Positions 1 to 11,993 are shown, counted from the first letter of the stretch. The stretch: 64,000 nt of DNA from Chamaecyparis obtusa (GCA_027943335.1 BSBK01003255.1:512001-576000); one strand, 5' to 3'. The notes: a model not told the origin generated them from the sequence alone. Made by a program: numbers and translations.

Positions 1-59
1 TATTTAATCAAATTATACACAATCTTGTAGGTCTTCAGACAAAGGAAAAATTTGCATTT

Positions 60-2270
60 CCATTTTGTGGTCCAAAGATGAAATCTTATTATTCAAAAAG
101 TTTAGGAAAGTAGGTGTTCGATGAGAATAGACACTTTCTCCACAGAAATCATAAGTACCGAATTACCGAAAAACATCTTTTCAATGGGAAAGAAGAGACT
201 ACATAAAAGCCACAGAGAATGACACCTCACCTATGGAAGTTGGAATATAATAAAATAAATCATCGAGGTAATGTCATTCCATCTGATGGTTTTTGTTTAA
301 AATTTATATTTTGATATTGTGTTTTGTTTACTGATGATGTAATTGATGCTCGTGAAGGTTGTCAAGGCATTAATGACCAACTTCCAAAAGGACTAAAAAT
401 TTATCCTACATAATTTAGTAGGTTTCCGTACTATGAGAAAATCCCAATCGTGCATTTGTTTGATCCTATGCATATTGGAAAGAATGTAACAGAGACATTA
501 TGAAAAATCTTAGATGGAAGGCATGACAAAGAAAAAATTGTCAAAATTTGTAGTGACATTGAAGAATTCAACCATGCAATGAAAAATATCATTCAATCAA
601 ATAACAATGGAGACCAAATTGATACAAGTTCCCTTAGTTGGTTATTGTCAGAGCAGAAGAGCAATGCTATAAAAGAAGTCATAAAAAAAATATGATTTCT
701 CACGGGATTTGCTACGAACATAAACGATCTCATATCAAAGAAAAGTGAATTTGGACCAGGGATCAAAAAACACAATTGACATACATTTATTAAGGTAATT
801 CATGTTATTTTGTATTCACTATATATTTGTATACTGCATGTAGTTTTCATTGCATTCTTTTATAAAATATTGATAAGATCATTTTACAAATATTGTAGTA
901 CGTTCTACCTCTATCTCTCCCACACCACTTCGACAATAGTGTCAAACAAGTTATATATGATCTTAGAAAATACATGAGGTGGTTGTCATCAAAAGAAATT
1001 AATAAAGAAGATATAAAATATTAGAAGAGAAAAAATCCTCATCTTATGTGTGAAATGCAAAAGTGTTTACCTTCAACTTTTTTCAATGCACAAGAACACT
1101 ACCTCATACATCAAGTTGAGGAGATTGAATTATGTGGACCTATACCAACTAGGTAAATGTGGATGGTTGAGAGGCACTTAAAATTTTTGAAAGGCTTGGT
1201 TCGATAGAGAGCACATTCTGAGGGTTCTATGGTGGAGGGATATATGGTATACCAGACCATGGGGTACATTAGTGAATATCTTCCTCAGTTTGCAGCAAAG
1301 ATCCATGTAGATCGTATTTAGGATCCCAACTCCATTAACAAATTTAAAGGGGAGTACTTGATGGGAAAATTTAGATTGAGGAAAGTGAAAGGTAAATATA
1401 GGATGTTATTGTAGTTCATTAATTCTTATAAATATTCAATATAAGTTATTTATAATTGGTGCATTTTTTTATATAGTTGGTCGACAGTGGGATGCCATAC
1501 ATGTGTATATTGTGAACAATCTTGATTGGATGATGGTATGGATTGAACGATGTCAACAAAATGGTTGCTCATTAACATGGGAAGGTGTTTCTTCATTGGT
1601 TAGAGAAGCTCATTGTAATGGAGATTCTAATGTTACGCTAATGGTAATTGATCTAGCATATGGTTTAAGAGGTAGAGAGGTACGTACAAATTTATTAATG
1701 ATCATGACTCATATGTTTCATATCAACTCATGATGAAAATAATTTTTACACGCTTGAAAAATTGCAGGTCAAGCACCACAAAGCTATGTACTATCATGGC
1801 CACAAATTTTGCATAAAAAGTTGGACGACAAGAAGAAAACTTGTGATTCTGGGATAATTTTAGTTTTTGAGGTCACTAATATATCATCTAGAAACAACAT
1901 ACATCCTCAACAATCTCAAAATAGATACTATGACATCTTGGATGATATAATTGAGTGTGACTTTGACTCCTTCAAAGTAGTTCTATTCATCATCAAATGG
2001 TATAGGCTACGAATGAATCAAAATGATCCAGATAGAACTGTTATTCAACATGATAATAGATTTAAAATGATTAATACAAGGTCATTTGAGCCAGTTGGAG
2101 ATGAGCCCTATGTTCTTCCAAGCCAATGTGAGAAAGTGTTTTACTCAGAGGTTCCACATAAATAGGGTTGGTCATTTATTGTTAGACATGGTCCAAGAGG
2201 AAGGTCGATAAAGTATAATGTTATGAAAGAAGAAGATATTGAAGATGAAGAAGAAGAAGAAGATGATGAA

Positions 2271-2310
<40 letters not shown>

Positions 2311-2380
2311 ATGATGATGATGATGATGATGGTGATGGTGATGATGGCGATGATGATGGTGATGATGGCGATGATGATAG

Positions 2381-2436
<56 letters not shown>

Positions 2437-2474
2437 GTGATGATTATGAGATGGATGAAGAAGATGATCAATGA
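60..2474 (+). pseudogene. TNP2-like CACTA transposase (Transposase_21, DUF4218, DUF4216), decayed
   Basis: Product would be the DDE-type transposase that cuts CACTA termini in the nucleus. Pieces appear in family order. Around 150-290 is the HRNHKYR-type segment. At 448-490 is HLFDPMHIGKNV, the conserved block carrying an acidic catalytic residue. At 898-1390 is the DUF4218-like block with CGP-like, ERHLKFLKG and EGSMVEGYM motifs. At 1503-1730 and 1770-2165 is a DUF4216-like block with WYRLRMNQ and FEPVGDEPYVLPSQ. Likely introns are about 795-897, 1392-1477 and 1690-1767, with GT..AG borders. In-frame stops occur near 410, 502, 694, 1021, 1156, 1207 and 1320, so no intact protein can be made. 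The tail (2223-2474) runs into an expanded aspartate tract. Family assignment is from motif memory, not a search. Confidence 0.8.
2261..2445 (+). repeat. (GAT)n microsatellite coding the poly-Asp tail of the transposase
   Basis: About 185 bp of nearly pure GAT triplets with GGT/GGC interruptions. In the transposase frame it reads as poly-aspartate with scattered glycines and one serine, ending at the stop at 2472-2474. The same tract reads as poly-Met or poly-Ile in other frames; those are artefacts. CACTA transposases often end in short acidic tails, so this is probably an expansion of one. Confidence 0.9.
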
Positions 2475-3317
2475 CATGATTGAAATGTACAAGGTATATA
2501 TGTGATTTAATTATTTATATATATTTATATTGATTAGTATATATGTTTAATATTGATTTATTGATTTCAATTCTAATGATTACATATTTATTGTGTTCAA
2601 TTCTAATGATTACAACATATGTGATTTATAATTACCAATGTTTTGCTTATGATGCTCAATTAATTTTTGCTGATATATGTATATATTGTCTTTGATTGTC
2701 ACCCTTTTTGCAAATAAGAAATTGACTACAGACATCGTCACCCCTTTTGTTGATAATCTTGCATTCCATCTATAAGGTAAATTTGTTCATGTTTACAATG
2801 TTGCATATTGTTCATGTTGTCTTCTAAGTTATTTGTAGCATACGTATCATATAATTTTTAGCTTACTTAAGATAAATGATTAACATATGTAGAAAATTTA
2901 ACCCCTTTGGCGAGGATCATGCATAGTGACATGGATCAGTAAGTATAAGTTAGTAAATAGACATAATTTTCTTATATTCTTCTTGTTTATCACTGACCAT
3001 GTATGTTATAAATAGACATTATATAATCATATAATGTATATATAAACAAAGAAGAACCGTATAGACATAATTATATAATCACTTTCAACTTAGTACATTT
3101 TATATCTCCCACGTATAGACAAAGAAGAACTGTACGTATGGGTCACGACTTGATTATTCTATATATATTATTTAATTATTATCAAAATTCTATTTGAAGA
3201 GGGGACATGACAATATCTCATTTGATGGATTGTAGGACCCACCAAATAGGTACTTGTCAGATCTATCTACATTGAATGAGGGAAATGAGGGAATGGTAGA
3301 CATGTAGTACGACTAAA
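2475..3317. other. Intergenic spacer between the two CACTA genes
   Basis: AT-rich sequence without a coding signal. Duplicated words (TGATTTCAATTCTAATGATTAC at 2560-2582 and a near copy at 2595-2616, and AGACATAATTATATAATCA-like strings at 2995-3080) suggest small local duplications. The promoter of the SET-domain gene should lie here, but I see no convincing TATA box with a fixed start. Confidence 0.4.
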
Positions 3318-3968
3318 ATGGGGAGATCAACTAGAGGTCAAAAGATTAGAAATTTTTTTGATAAATGCATGAAATTTTTCCTTGCTAAAGGGGGGTCATG
3401 TTCTTATGATGATGAGACCAAAGGCAACATCAAGGTGCCCTTTCAGTACACACATATTGAGAAAGAATGGGTACCCAATGAGCTACCTCCAATTAACACT
3501 GATTTTTGTGTTAATGAGAGGATATATCGCATAGCTCCATCCTCATTACATGGTTTGGGCCTATTTTCAATGGATGGAATAAAGGTATGTTACAACAAAG
3601 TTGTTGAATTGTTCAAGTATGTTGGTCCGTGTTACAATTAAAATGATTGGATGCAGATTTTTCAATATAAAAAAAGTATGCATAGGTATGTACTATCAGC
3701 AAATTATATACAATGGAAAGAAAATGATCAAGGTAAAAGATTTTCTATGTACATTGATGGGAGACCAAAAGCAACAGGTAATATTGTAGGTTTTATAAAT
3801 AGTACATGATCTTCCTCAACTAAAAAGAAACCCAATTACATATTTGAGGCACATGAGGGGAATCAAGTTTTTGTATGTGCGATAAAATCAATAAGTGCAG
3901 GGGAAGAACTGCTAATAGATTACCATTTAAATCGAATAGATACAAACAAAGTTAGTATCATGAGGGTG
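3318..3968 (+). pseudogene. SET-domain protein exon located inside the CACTA element
   Basis: One reading frame from a plausible ATG at 3318 (MGRSTRGQKI) to a splice donor GTAAGT at 3969, broken only by TAA at 3639-3641 and TGA near 3807. After a basic N-terminus of about 70 residues come SET-fold signatures in order: HGLGLFSMDGI (GxG loop), a VELFKYVGP strand, MYIDGRPKATGNIVGFINST (the fold's N-x-x-x-F-I-N segment), then ISAGEELLIDYHL (the GEEL..DY motif near the C-terminus). SET domains transfer methyl groups from S-adenosylmethionine to lysine, usually on histones. Coding strand and spacing (about 840 bp after the transposase) suggest it belongs to the element, but a host gene fragment caught between insertions is possible. 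Activity is not expected given the stops. Confidence 0.75.
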
Positions 3969-5505
3969 GTAAGTACTATATACCATTTTATTAATAAGTT
4001 TTTTTGGCTAGGTCTATTGCTTTTAGTTCGCTGAATTTTTTATATTTAATCTTTGTCATAGGACAATATGGATCTCCCACATGATAGAGGCCACAAGGAT
4101 GCTCCTCCCACCCATTGTTCAACAATGGTAAACCTTATTGAAATTGTACAAATTAGATAGTTAAAAATTGTTATATTATTATGTTATTTTATTTAGGGTT
4201 TTGGAGTTTTTATGATAGTTTTACTGATATTCATGTGACAATTTGATGTTCAGAATAGGGGAAAAGCACCTACAGCAACATAGGCAATAGCTACCCCTTC
4301 TGATGACAATATCATAGAAATGCCTAATATAACAATTATGTTGAGGAAAAAACTAAAAAAATTCAATTTAGAAATTATTAGCATTTTAGATGAAGCAAAT
4401 GCAACCGAGGAGATGCTGAAGAGGTAATATGAATTGATGGCGCAAGCACGTCATTATAAAGTAAGCAGTAATGAATCTTTAGTTATAATAAAATTTCAAT
4501 AAAGGTTTATATTTTATACTCTTTTATGTTGCGAAGTAAAATATGTATGCATTCTTGTTATAGATTTTTTTGCAAACTCAAGTACTTGGTCAAGGACAAC
4601 ATCGTGAGGCCGGTACTAGCAAAGCTCTAGCCGCCTCAAGTAAAATAATTTTTTAGTTGACAAGTTACAAGGAATTTTTTCTTTGGAATATTCAAAAACT
4701 TCTTAAGTTAACTCTTACTTTTATTATTTCAGAATATCTTTGGTAACAATGTATTGTTCAGGTCATCAAGTGCAGGTGAGTCCTCCTAGGAGGTCGATGG
4801 ACATTCATTTGAGATTGCTGAGTGCAATGTAGGCAACAAGGGGCATGCAAACATCGACACCTTCATGGTCTATGCCTGGTAAATCCTTGTTTTGCTATAT
4901 TTGGTTTTGTGTTAATTATGATTTGATAATTTGTAATTTAATCTTGGGTGCATCTCATAGTGGATTAATTTTGTGGATTAGGAGATACATCGGTGCCATC
5001 TGCTATGCCAGATACAGATCATAGTACATGTATTGGTGATAATTCATCATCATTTCCTAGATCTACTTGTGTTTCTAGCACGGGAGTTATATAGACATCA
5101 TTGTTGATTGATGATAATGAATTGATGCCTTTAAAATGTCCTAAGCTTTCAAGTACTTTAAAATTATTATTTTTTATATTGTAATATGCATTTACCTATT
5201 CATAACAAGTTTTGGATTAATTATCCCATGATATTTTTTGCAGGAAATAATTCATTTTATAAGACGCTTTATGACCTCACACTAAAGATATTCAGGCCCA
5301 CCATACATACAAGGTGGAATACACAAGTGAACTAACCCTATGCCACTAATTTTTTTTCATATCATTAATTGGTACAGTATTTTTCCTTTCATTTGGGTCT
5401 TTTTTTTTACTATATTCAAGGTAGACAAGTTTAGTTAATTTTTCTATCTAACAATTTTGTGTTTTTTCTTAAAAGGTGGAACTTGCAAGATAAAAAATTA
5501 AAAGA

Positions 5506-6354
5506 TGATGTAGGAGCATCCAGGGTGTAAGAGCAATCTTGCATCACCCAAAAATATTTCTATTTTTACATTAAATAAGTGCTATCTTGTGCAGAGCTGC
5601 TATTTATGGGAACTTGCTATTTTTATTAAGTTGGTCATACGATCTTGGAATGTTCTGATTTTAAATGTAGAGGTTCATCTTAGTCATATCAACCTGCCAG
5701 TAAAGTTTCATGGCCAGATCAAGTCTAGTTTTGAAGATATTGAAGATTTTCGATATTGGCAGCAGGGTATAGAAACTTTGAACTTAGTTTTGAAGGCTTT
5801 AGAGGCCTTGGATGAGGTCAAAAATTTGGGTGATAGGCGCTTGCACAAGTCAAGCTTGTAGAGCACTTCGTGGCCTTTCTGAAATGGGGCTATAATAGTC
5901 CATCGGGTCAACTGGTGATGACTTATGGTCTCCGGAAGTCGGGTCACCTGAAATGGCAAAAAATAATTTTCCTTCAAAATTTTTGTTCGGGTTTTAAAAG
6001 TTATTTTGAGCCAACTTTGATGTAATAAAATGAAAAATAAAATAATTCTAAGTTTGGTCGGCCCTAAGGGATAAATTTCTAGAACCTTCTCGGGTGGTGG
6101 AAAATGCCTATATAAAGAAGGCCCGTAGTGTTGTCTAAGGCAGTTCGGGGTAGAGATTTGGGTATTGATTTGAGGCTTTGTCCTACAGAATATTGTAAGG
6201 GAATCCCCATGTGGCTTTGCATATTGTAATTCTAAAAGTTTGTAATTTGACATTTGTGGAGATAATAAGAAGCCAATTTTTTGTTCTTGCATATTGTTGT
6301 TGTTTCTCTATTTCTGTTATGTGTTTGTGGTATTAAGGGGAGCACCCTTCATCA
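5506..6354 (+). mobile_element. Solo LTR of a retrotransposon (849 bp) with AAAGA target duplication
   Basis: The unit starts TGATGTAGG and ends CTTCATCA, giving the inverted TGATG/CATCA ends of an LTR. It is flanked on both sides by AAAGA (5501-5505 and 6355-6359), the 5-bp duplication left by integrase. It has a TATA box (CCTATATAAAG near 6107) and AATAAG near 6265, but no primer-binding site or polypurine tract, so it is a solo LTR left by LTR-LTR recombination. It interrupts the second CACTA gene; the coding-like text resumes right after it. Strand is from the TATA box. Confidence 0.88.
6107..6117 (+). promoter_or_regulatory. TATA box of the solo LTR
   Basis: CCTATATAAAG lies about 240 bp before the LTR end, a normal place for the U3/R promoter of a plant LTR. 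It reads on the plus strand. Only the sequence match and its position support it. Confidence 0.5.
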
Positions 6355-7620
6355 AAAGATTAGCTCATTAAAAATTTAGAGCATGAGTTTGGTAGTAATA
6401 TTTTTGAGGAGAAGAAAATTTTAGAAAAAGATGCCAAACATCTTAAGATTGTGAGGGACTCATATAGAAGGAGTCTTGTCCAGAACCCAAAGTACGAGCA
6501 TCCTCCCTTTATTCCAGTGAGGGATTAGAATGAGTTCATTTTGGATGCAAAGGAGAAAGGGGATGCTCAAAGAAGAATTACACCAGCAAATGAGAGAAGA
6601 AGGTATACAATAGTATTAACTACTAGTACAATGTAATAATGCACTAATTAGTGATCTTTATATCTATATCATCTAACATATTTCAAACTTTTCATAGGTT
6701 GCAGGACACATCAAAGGAAACAAAGGCCAAGATGAAAAATATTGGGCAACATAGACTTGGCTCTAGTGGATATTCCAAAATTAAAGCATGAATTGTAGGT
6801 AGCAATAAATGAATTGCAGAGAAAAATTATTTATAAAATGCAAATAATTTTGTTTAATAAAAAAATGTAGGGCTCTAAATCTAATTTAGAGGCCACGATA
6901 GAACACAAAAAAATTTCCTTCAAGGAAGGATATCAAGTCATGGCTGAATGCCTATGCCAAGCTTCCACTAGCCCAACCCAAGAGTCTCCTACATCATGTG
7001 AACATGTAAATATGCCAAACAATATATTAGAAATTGAATACTTGAGCAAAAATCTATTTGATAATAATGTGCATGACATTGCAATGCAACCTCTTAATTG
7101 TAACAAAGATCCTATGCCACATGATGAAGCCCCTGATGTGCATCGTAGTGTCGATGGAGGTGTTCATTTGCTATTTAAAATTAATTATGTAATTATTAAT
7201 ACAATTTAACATCTTAAATTGAACTTGGTGTAACCTTTTTTGTGTATATTTTAGAGGATATAGAATGTCATGTTGAATGAGTGCCGGAGGATGTTTAGAG
7301 TGATCACCATGTAGATCATGTGGCACATTCAGGTAAAAAAAATTTATGTTTTTTTCTTTTAAATTAATTTTTTGATTTATAGTTCTTTTACTTAATTAAA
7401 TACTTGTAATTCACTAATATAAAATGGTGTGAATTTAACTCATCACGTAGTTGTTATTGCAACGGACCCCCCTTTGGCACAACGGCCTCCTATTCCTAAA
7501 TAGATGAGGAGGAGACATGCGTTGGCATTAGAATCAGTAGAGGAGGGGAATGACGAGGACAATGATCTTCCTCTTAGAAATTACATTAAAAAAAATAGCA
7601 ATAAACCCAAAAAGAAATGA

Positions 7621-8155
7621 TTATAATTAACATTTTTTGCTAATGAAAGAATGTTGTCTTAATGGATGTAATTTTGTACTAGTAATGTTGATGAATAATG
7701 TGTTAATGAATTATTCATGAATGTTGTGTGTTAATGAATTTTATGTGTTAATGAATGTTATCATGTGATTATAATGATTGAATGTTATATTTCAAAAATG
7801 GATGAATGAATGAATGTTATTAGATGTTAATGGGGAATTTAGAGTGATGTTAGGGGGGGGGGGGGGAGGGGCAAAATGAGCTTCCACCTTCACACGGTTG
7901 GCCTTGTTAAGTAGAGAATATTAAACTATTCTCGAAACCAAGTGAAGATCAAAATTTAAAGATAATCTTAGAGTTAATAGTGACATCCAATTAGCAAGTC
8001 GAAATGAAGTCATCATTATAGGTATCTTGCATTCTCAATGTTTGGAGCATTATTAAAAGCACTGTTATAAACATTTATTACTGTTATGACCTCTATGCAT
8101 ATCAACACTCTATCACTGGTTTTTTGCACACTTTACTAATCACTATTTTGTATTG
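7621..8155. other. AT-rich spacer between CACTA coding end and element 1
   Basis: No gene seen. It holds GTTAATGAAT-type words (7640-7850), a run of 14 G (7853-7866) followed by AGGGGCAAAATGAG, and unique-looking sequence from about 7900. The CACTA right end should be in this stretch; a TAGTG at about 7973 is one candidate, but no matching left end is available to test it. Confidence 0.4.
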
Positions 8156-8160
8156 GTAAT

Positions 8161-9711
8161 TGGTGCAGGAGCACCTACTCTAGACTAAACAAACAATACT
8201 CTTTAGAGTCCCAAACACATCTACTTTAGTTTAGATTCATTAGTCAGGCACCTAGACCAAGTTGTGAGGCCTAGTTCCAAGATTGGCACAACTATAAGCC
8301 CCTAGCTAACTATGGTGAAAAGTGGTCAATGGGCCTAAAATCATTGGATTTTACTCATTTTCATTTTTTTAATGTTTTAGATCCATGTTGGATCACTAGG
8401 ATAGGTTAAGACCAAGTTTGGTCTCCTAGATGGCAAAAGTTGCAAAAATGTTGTAAAAATTGCTTAGCAACTTTAACAACTTCTTGCCAAAAGTTGTAAT
8501 CATGCCCCCAGTAGTCAGATGGTTTAAATTTCAGTTGTAACCAATGGGGGAAGCCTTCAATAAGCCCTTTTAGGTGGGTGGAAGGTAAGATGTGTAACTT
8601 GGCATTTGAATCAATAAAAAGAACAAACCATTTCTCTATAATTTTTGGGAACAGTGCCCTAGTATGGATGGGTACAGGCCAGTGTGCATGAATCAATAAG
8701 ACCAAAAGATTTTTCATCCAATCTACTTCCTTCTAAAATTAGATTCATGCTCTAATTCATCCTAGTTTAAGAGATATCAGGGTTTCTTGTGTGCTTGCTT
8801 GGATTGAAGGTCTCTAGCAGGATTTTCGATAGGGTTTGATCTTTTGGCCCAATTACAACATGGGAATCTGATGCCCCTTGGTGGAATTAGACCTTTGTTT
8901 ATGAACTTTTACAATAAGTAGGTTAGAGGTGGAGTTTTGTAGGGAGTTGGTTTTGCCACAAAGCCCCAGGTGTACATCTCTATGTGTGCACCGGTTTGTG
9001 ACTTAGGATAGTCACCATAGACTTTGGTTGGGGATTCATCAAGACTCCAAAACTTGGATTCTAAGGTCTTTTGTATATTCACACATGCCTCCCTACTTAT
9101 TTTGTGCATTGGCTTAGGAGAAAGAGCACTTGTAGTGCATTTGGAGACCTAATTAGGCCTATTAGCTTGGTCTAACATTGTAACATCAGTGACTTCTACT
9201 TGTCTCCACTCCTTGGTGCTTGGATATGTTTTATAAACCCAAAAGGGTATTAGAATCCTTGACCAATTTATTATCTCATTTGGGAACATTTTGACTTATG
9301 TTCATATTACCTTCTAGGAAGGGCTACAAGCCAAATCCTTGGTTAATGAAGCAACCTAGTGTTATGGGTGGCTTGTAAGTGAAAGAACCATTGGAACTAA
9401 AGGAATAGGACCTAAATAGGCTAGATTAGTGATTGTAGGCCACCCCCTAGTCTTATAAGTCACTTCATGGGGTTTGGTTTCCTATTGGGCTAAGGAGACC
9501 TCTTAGTAACTTCTCAATTGTTCATGTTTTGGACTTGGCATAGCCTAGTGATTAGGTTGCCTTGGGTTATTGGGTTTTGATAACCATTTCCCCTAGTCCT
9601 TACCATACTTGTGATAATTATTGGGCACTTGGATCCGTATTTGGGTAGTTGAGACCTTGAAACTCACCAATTGCTCACTGTTTGAAGGCTTCCACTTGCC
9701 ACTTTGAATCA
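8161..9711 (+). repeat. 5' LTR of element 1
   Basis: Matches 37973-39524 along its whole length with scattered substitutions. It begins TGGTGCAGGAGC and ends TTTGAATCA two bases before the primer-binding site. A possible TATA box (TTTATAAACCC near 9231) lies about 480 bp from the end. An open frame on the minus strand (8406-8717) has a shortened counterpart in the other LTR and is treated as chance. Confidence 0.92.
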
Positions 9712-9713
9712 AG

Positions 9714-9725
9714 TGGTATCAGAGC
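9714..9725 (+). promoter_or_regulatory. Primer-binding site, initiator tRNA-Met type
   Basis: TGGTATCAGAGC directly follows the 5' LTR. This is the standard plant site complementary to the 3' end of initiator methionyl-tRNA, the primer for minus-strand DNA synthesis, and is usual for chromoviruses. Confidence 0.93.
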
Positions 9726-9726
9726 T

Positions 9727-11573
9727 ATGTGTACTCCTAAGGATGAAGAGAGCCCTACAAAGGTCACAAATAGTGAGTTAGCAAAGATGGTGAGAGAGGA
9801 AAGGGCTGCAAACACAGCCTTGACTAAGAGGCTTCAAGAACTTGAGAAGAAGCTTGACAAGAACAAAGAAGATGGGTTTGAAAATCAAGAAGGGAGTGAA
9901 GAAGAGGAGGATGATCCTGACCAACACATCCCTGTAGACCAAAGGCCTTTCATAGATGCCTTGGAATCCATGGGAAGGAGAACCATGAAGGAGAAGATAG
10001 ATTTTCTAGTCTTCAATGGCAAGATGAATGCAGATTTAGCCTTGGATTGGATAGAGGCTTTGACAACATTCTTTGAATGTGAGGACATCCCTGAAAAGTA
10101 GAGAGTAAAGGTGGCAAGATTCAAGTTGAAGGGAGCAGCCCTAACTTGGTGAAACTTCATCCAAATAGAGAGGGTGAATAATGGAAAGAGCATGATCAAT
10201 TCATGGAACAAGATGATAGCATTGATTAGGGAGACATATGTACCTAAGGACTATGGGGTACAACTCCATAGAAGGAAGCAAAGTTTGAAACAAAAAGACA
10301 TGGATGTAGGCTCATACAATGAGGAGTTCCTAAAATTGTGTATGAAGACCAATATGGTAGAAGATGAGGAAGAAAAACTAGCAAGATACATGAATGGCTT
10401 GAAAGTATCCATTCAAGAGGAGCTAAGTCTACACTTCCCTACCACAGTCAATAAGTTCTACCAAATGGCACTCAAGGTAGAGGAAAAATGGAAGAAAAAA
10501 TAGGATTTTGCCAAAGGGAAGAGTAATGATAGTGGGAATAACTTTAGAGGCAAAGGAAACTCTTGGAACAAGGGACAAAATAGTGGTGATAGCAACAGGA
10601 CCCCTGAAAATAGTGACTCTAATTCAAGAGGAAACTATAGAGGAAGGACAAACTCAGGAAGAGGTAATGGACCATTGAAATGTTTCTATTGCAATCAAAT
10701 GGGACATCATGAAGGAAGATGCCCTGAGAAGAGGAACAATAATAACCAAGGTGAGAGGAGAGCACAACTTGTCTAAGAAGATAAACAAGAAGACAATGCT
10801 GATGCTAGAGACTTGGAACCAGAGGAAGGAGTATGATTGATGATGAGGTAGGTCTTTCTCAAAATGCCACAAACCCAAGAACCTCCACAAAGGAAGAATC
10901 TCTTCAGGACAAAGATCAAATGTCATGGAAAGGTATGCAATCTACTAATAGATTCTCATTCAACTGAAAATCTTGTATCTTGTGAAATGGTTTAGAAGTT
11001 AAAACTCCCTAAGAAGCCACACCCTTGCCCCTATCATGTTTCATGGTTAACAAAAGGCCAAAAAACTCTAGTAACAGAACAAGCATGGATAGAGTTCTCA
11101 ATTGCATATTTTAAGGACAAGGTTCTTTGTGATGTGGTTGAGATGGATGCCTCACACATCCTTCTAGGAAAGCCTTGGAAATTTGATGTAGATGCCATAC
11201 ACCATTGTAGGAAGAACACCTACTCCATCACTAAAGATGGGAAGACCTTTACTATGAAGCCCCTATCGGATAACAAATTTGAAAAAGAACCCACTGTGAT
11301 TATCATGGGAGAGAAAGAGATGTTGAAAACCTTGAAGGAACTTGATATTGAACCCTTTTTCCTAATCTCAAAGCCCAAGGATAACACCTGGTCTGATAAA
11401 AAAGAGCCTATGCCAAAAGAAGTCATAGAACTGCTGCAAAAGTATAGAGATGTCATTGCGAGTGACCTGCCCACTAGCCTCCCTCCCATTAGGGATATCA
11501 GTCATCAAATTAACCTCATACTAGGCTCATCCTTGCCTAATAAGGCACCATACAAAATGACACCCCTGCAGCA
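9727..11573 (+). pseudogene. Element 1 gag-protease and start of RT (first half of polyprotein)
   Basis: One frame from ATG at 9727 (MCTPKDEESPTK) to the insertion point of element 2. Gag has a coiled-coil-like, acidic N-terminus, then the Retrotrans_gag core (ARFKLKGAALTW, then a YxxxF-type segment EEFLKLCMKTNM), and a CCHC knuckle CFYCNQMGHHEGRC at 10678-10719. The protease follows: its active site reads IDSHSTENLVS near 10955 where the family has DSGST, so the catalytic glycine is histidine. ILLGKPWKFD (11158) is the second protease landmark. HQINLILGSSLPNKAPY marks the entry to RT. In-frame stops: 10099 TAG, about 10149 TGA, 10501 TAG, 10776 TAA, about 10837 TGA, about 10849 TAG, about 10992 TAG. 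The frame resumes at 35229. Confidence 0.88.
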
Positions 11574-11993
11574 TGTTAGCACCTGCAAAAATTTTCATGG
11601 CTATAAAATTTTTTTCCTTGGCCTCTGAATTATTTTCCTTGTCTCTGGCTTGAAACCCTAGTTCAAAAATTCATATTTCTAGCCATTAGGAGGAGAAAAC
11701 CCTAGTCTATCTTGGTCCTATTCTAATTCTTCATTACCTTTTTTGGGCCGCTTATATGATTATAAGCACATGTGCACTTTTCCCTCCCAGTCAGTTGCTA
11801 GTTCTCTAAGTTTTCTTGCGATTTGTCATTTCATTCGGTGATTTGGATTTCCTTTGGTCGTGAAGACTCCTGTTCTTGGTGGTTTAACCCAAAACTTTTT
11901 GTGACTCTGCTGATGGTCTCATCCTCTCTTTAGTTGCTAAATTGCATGATGACAGGCTCAGTATCTCAGTCTCTTTTTACATCCTATGGTGGG

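Larger units (their letters stand above)
1..7620 (+). mobile_element. Degenerate autonomous-type CACTA (En/Spm) DNA transposon, left end outside window
   Basis: Two plus-strand gene remnants make up this element: a TNP2/Transposase_21-like transposase (about 60-2474) and a second multi-exon gene (3318-7620) whose last third resembles the plant Ptta/En/Spm transposase family. This pairing is known for CACTA elements. The left terminus lies off the window, and I could not fix the right CACTA-type terminus: the last coding exon stops at 7620 and AT-rich sequence with recurring GTTAATGAAT words follows (7640-7850), which could be subterminal repeats. Stops and frameshifts in both genes show it is long dead. 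A solo LTR (5506-6354) is inserted within it. Confidence 0.75.
4062..7620 (+). pseudogene. Downstream exons of the second CACTA gene, ending in a Ptta/En/Spm-like region
   Basis: Exon-like pieces with GT..AG borders follow the SET exon: 4062-4127; 4254-4460 (lysine/leucine-rich, coiled-coil-like, with TAG and TAA stops); about 4564-4640; pieces between 4760 and 5330; then, across the solo LTR, 6360-6603 and 6699-6790. The last two contain RRSLVQNPKYEHPPF, a motif like V-D-W-x-x-F, and GQHRLGSSGYSK, which recall the plant transposase family Ptta/En/Spm (H-x-x-GS-x-S/Y). Later exons are 6870-7180 and 7452-7620, the latter ending in a lysine-rich KPKKK just before TGA, which could be a nuclear localisation signal. 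Whether all these were one transcript with the SET exon is inferred from order and strand. Confidence 0.55.

Noticed and set aside
2172..2505. Long open frames reading poly-Ile and poly-Met over the GAT tract
   Set aside because: They are other-frame readings of a trinucleotide repeat.
8406..8717. Minus-strand ORF in element 1's LTR (counterpart 38218-38466)
   Set aside because: Same reasoning: LTR sequence, no recognisable motif, not conserved in length.
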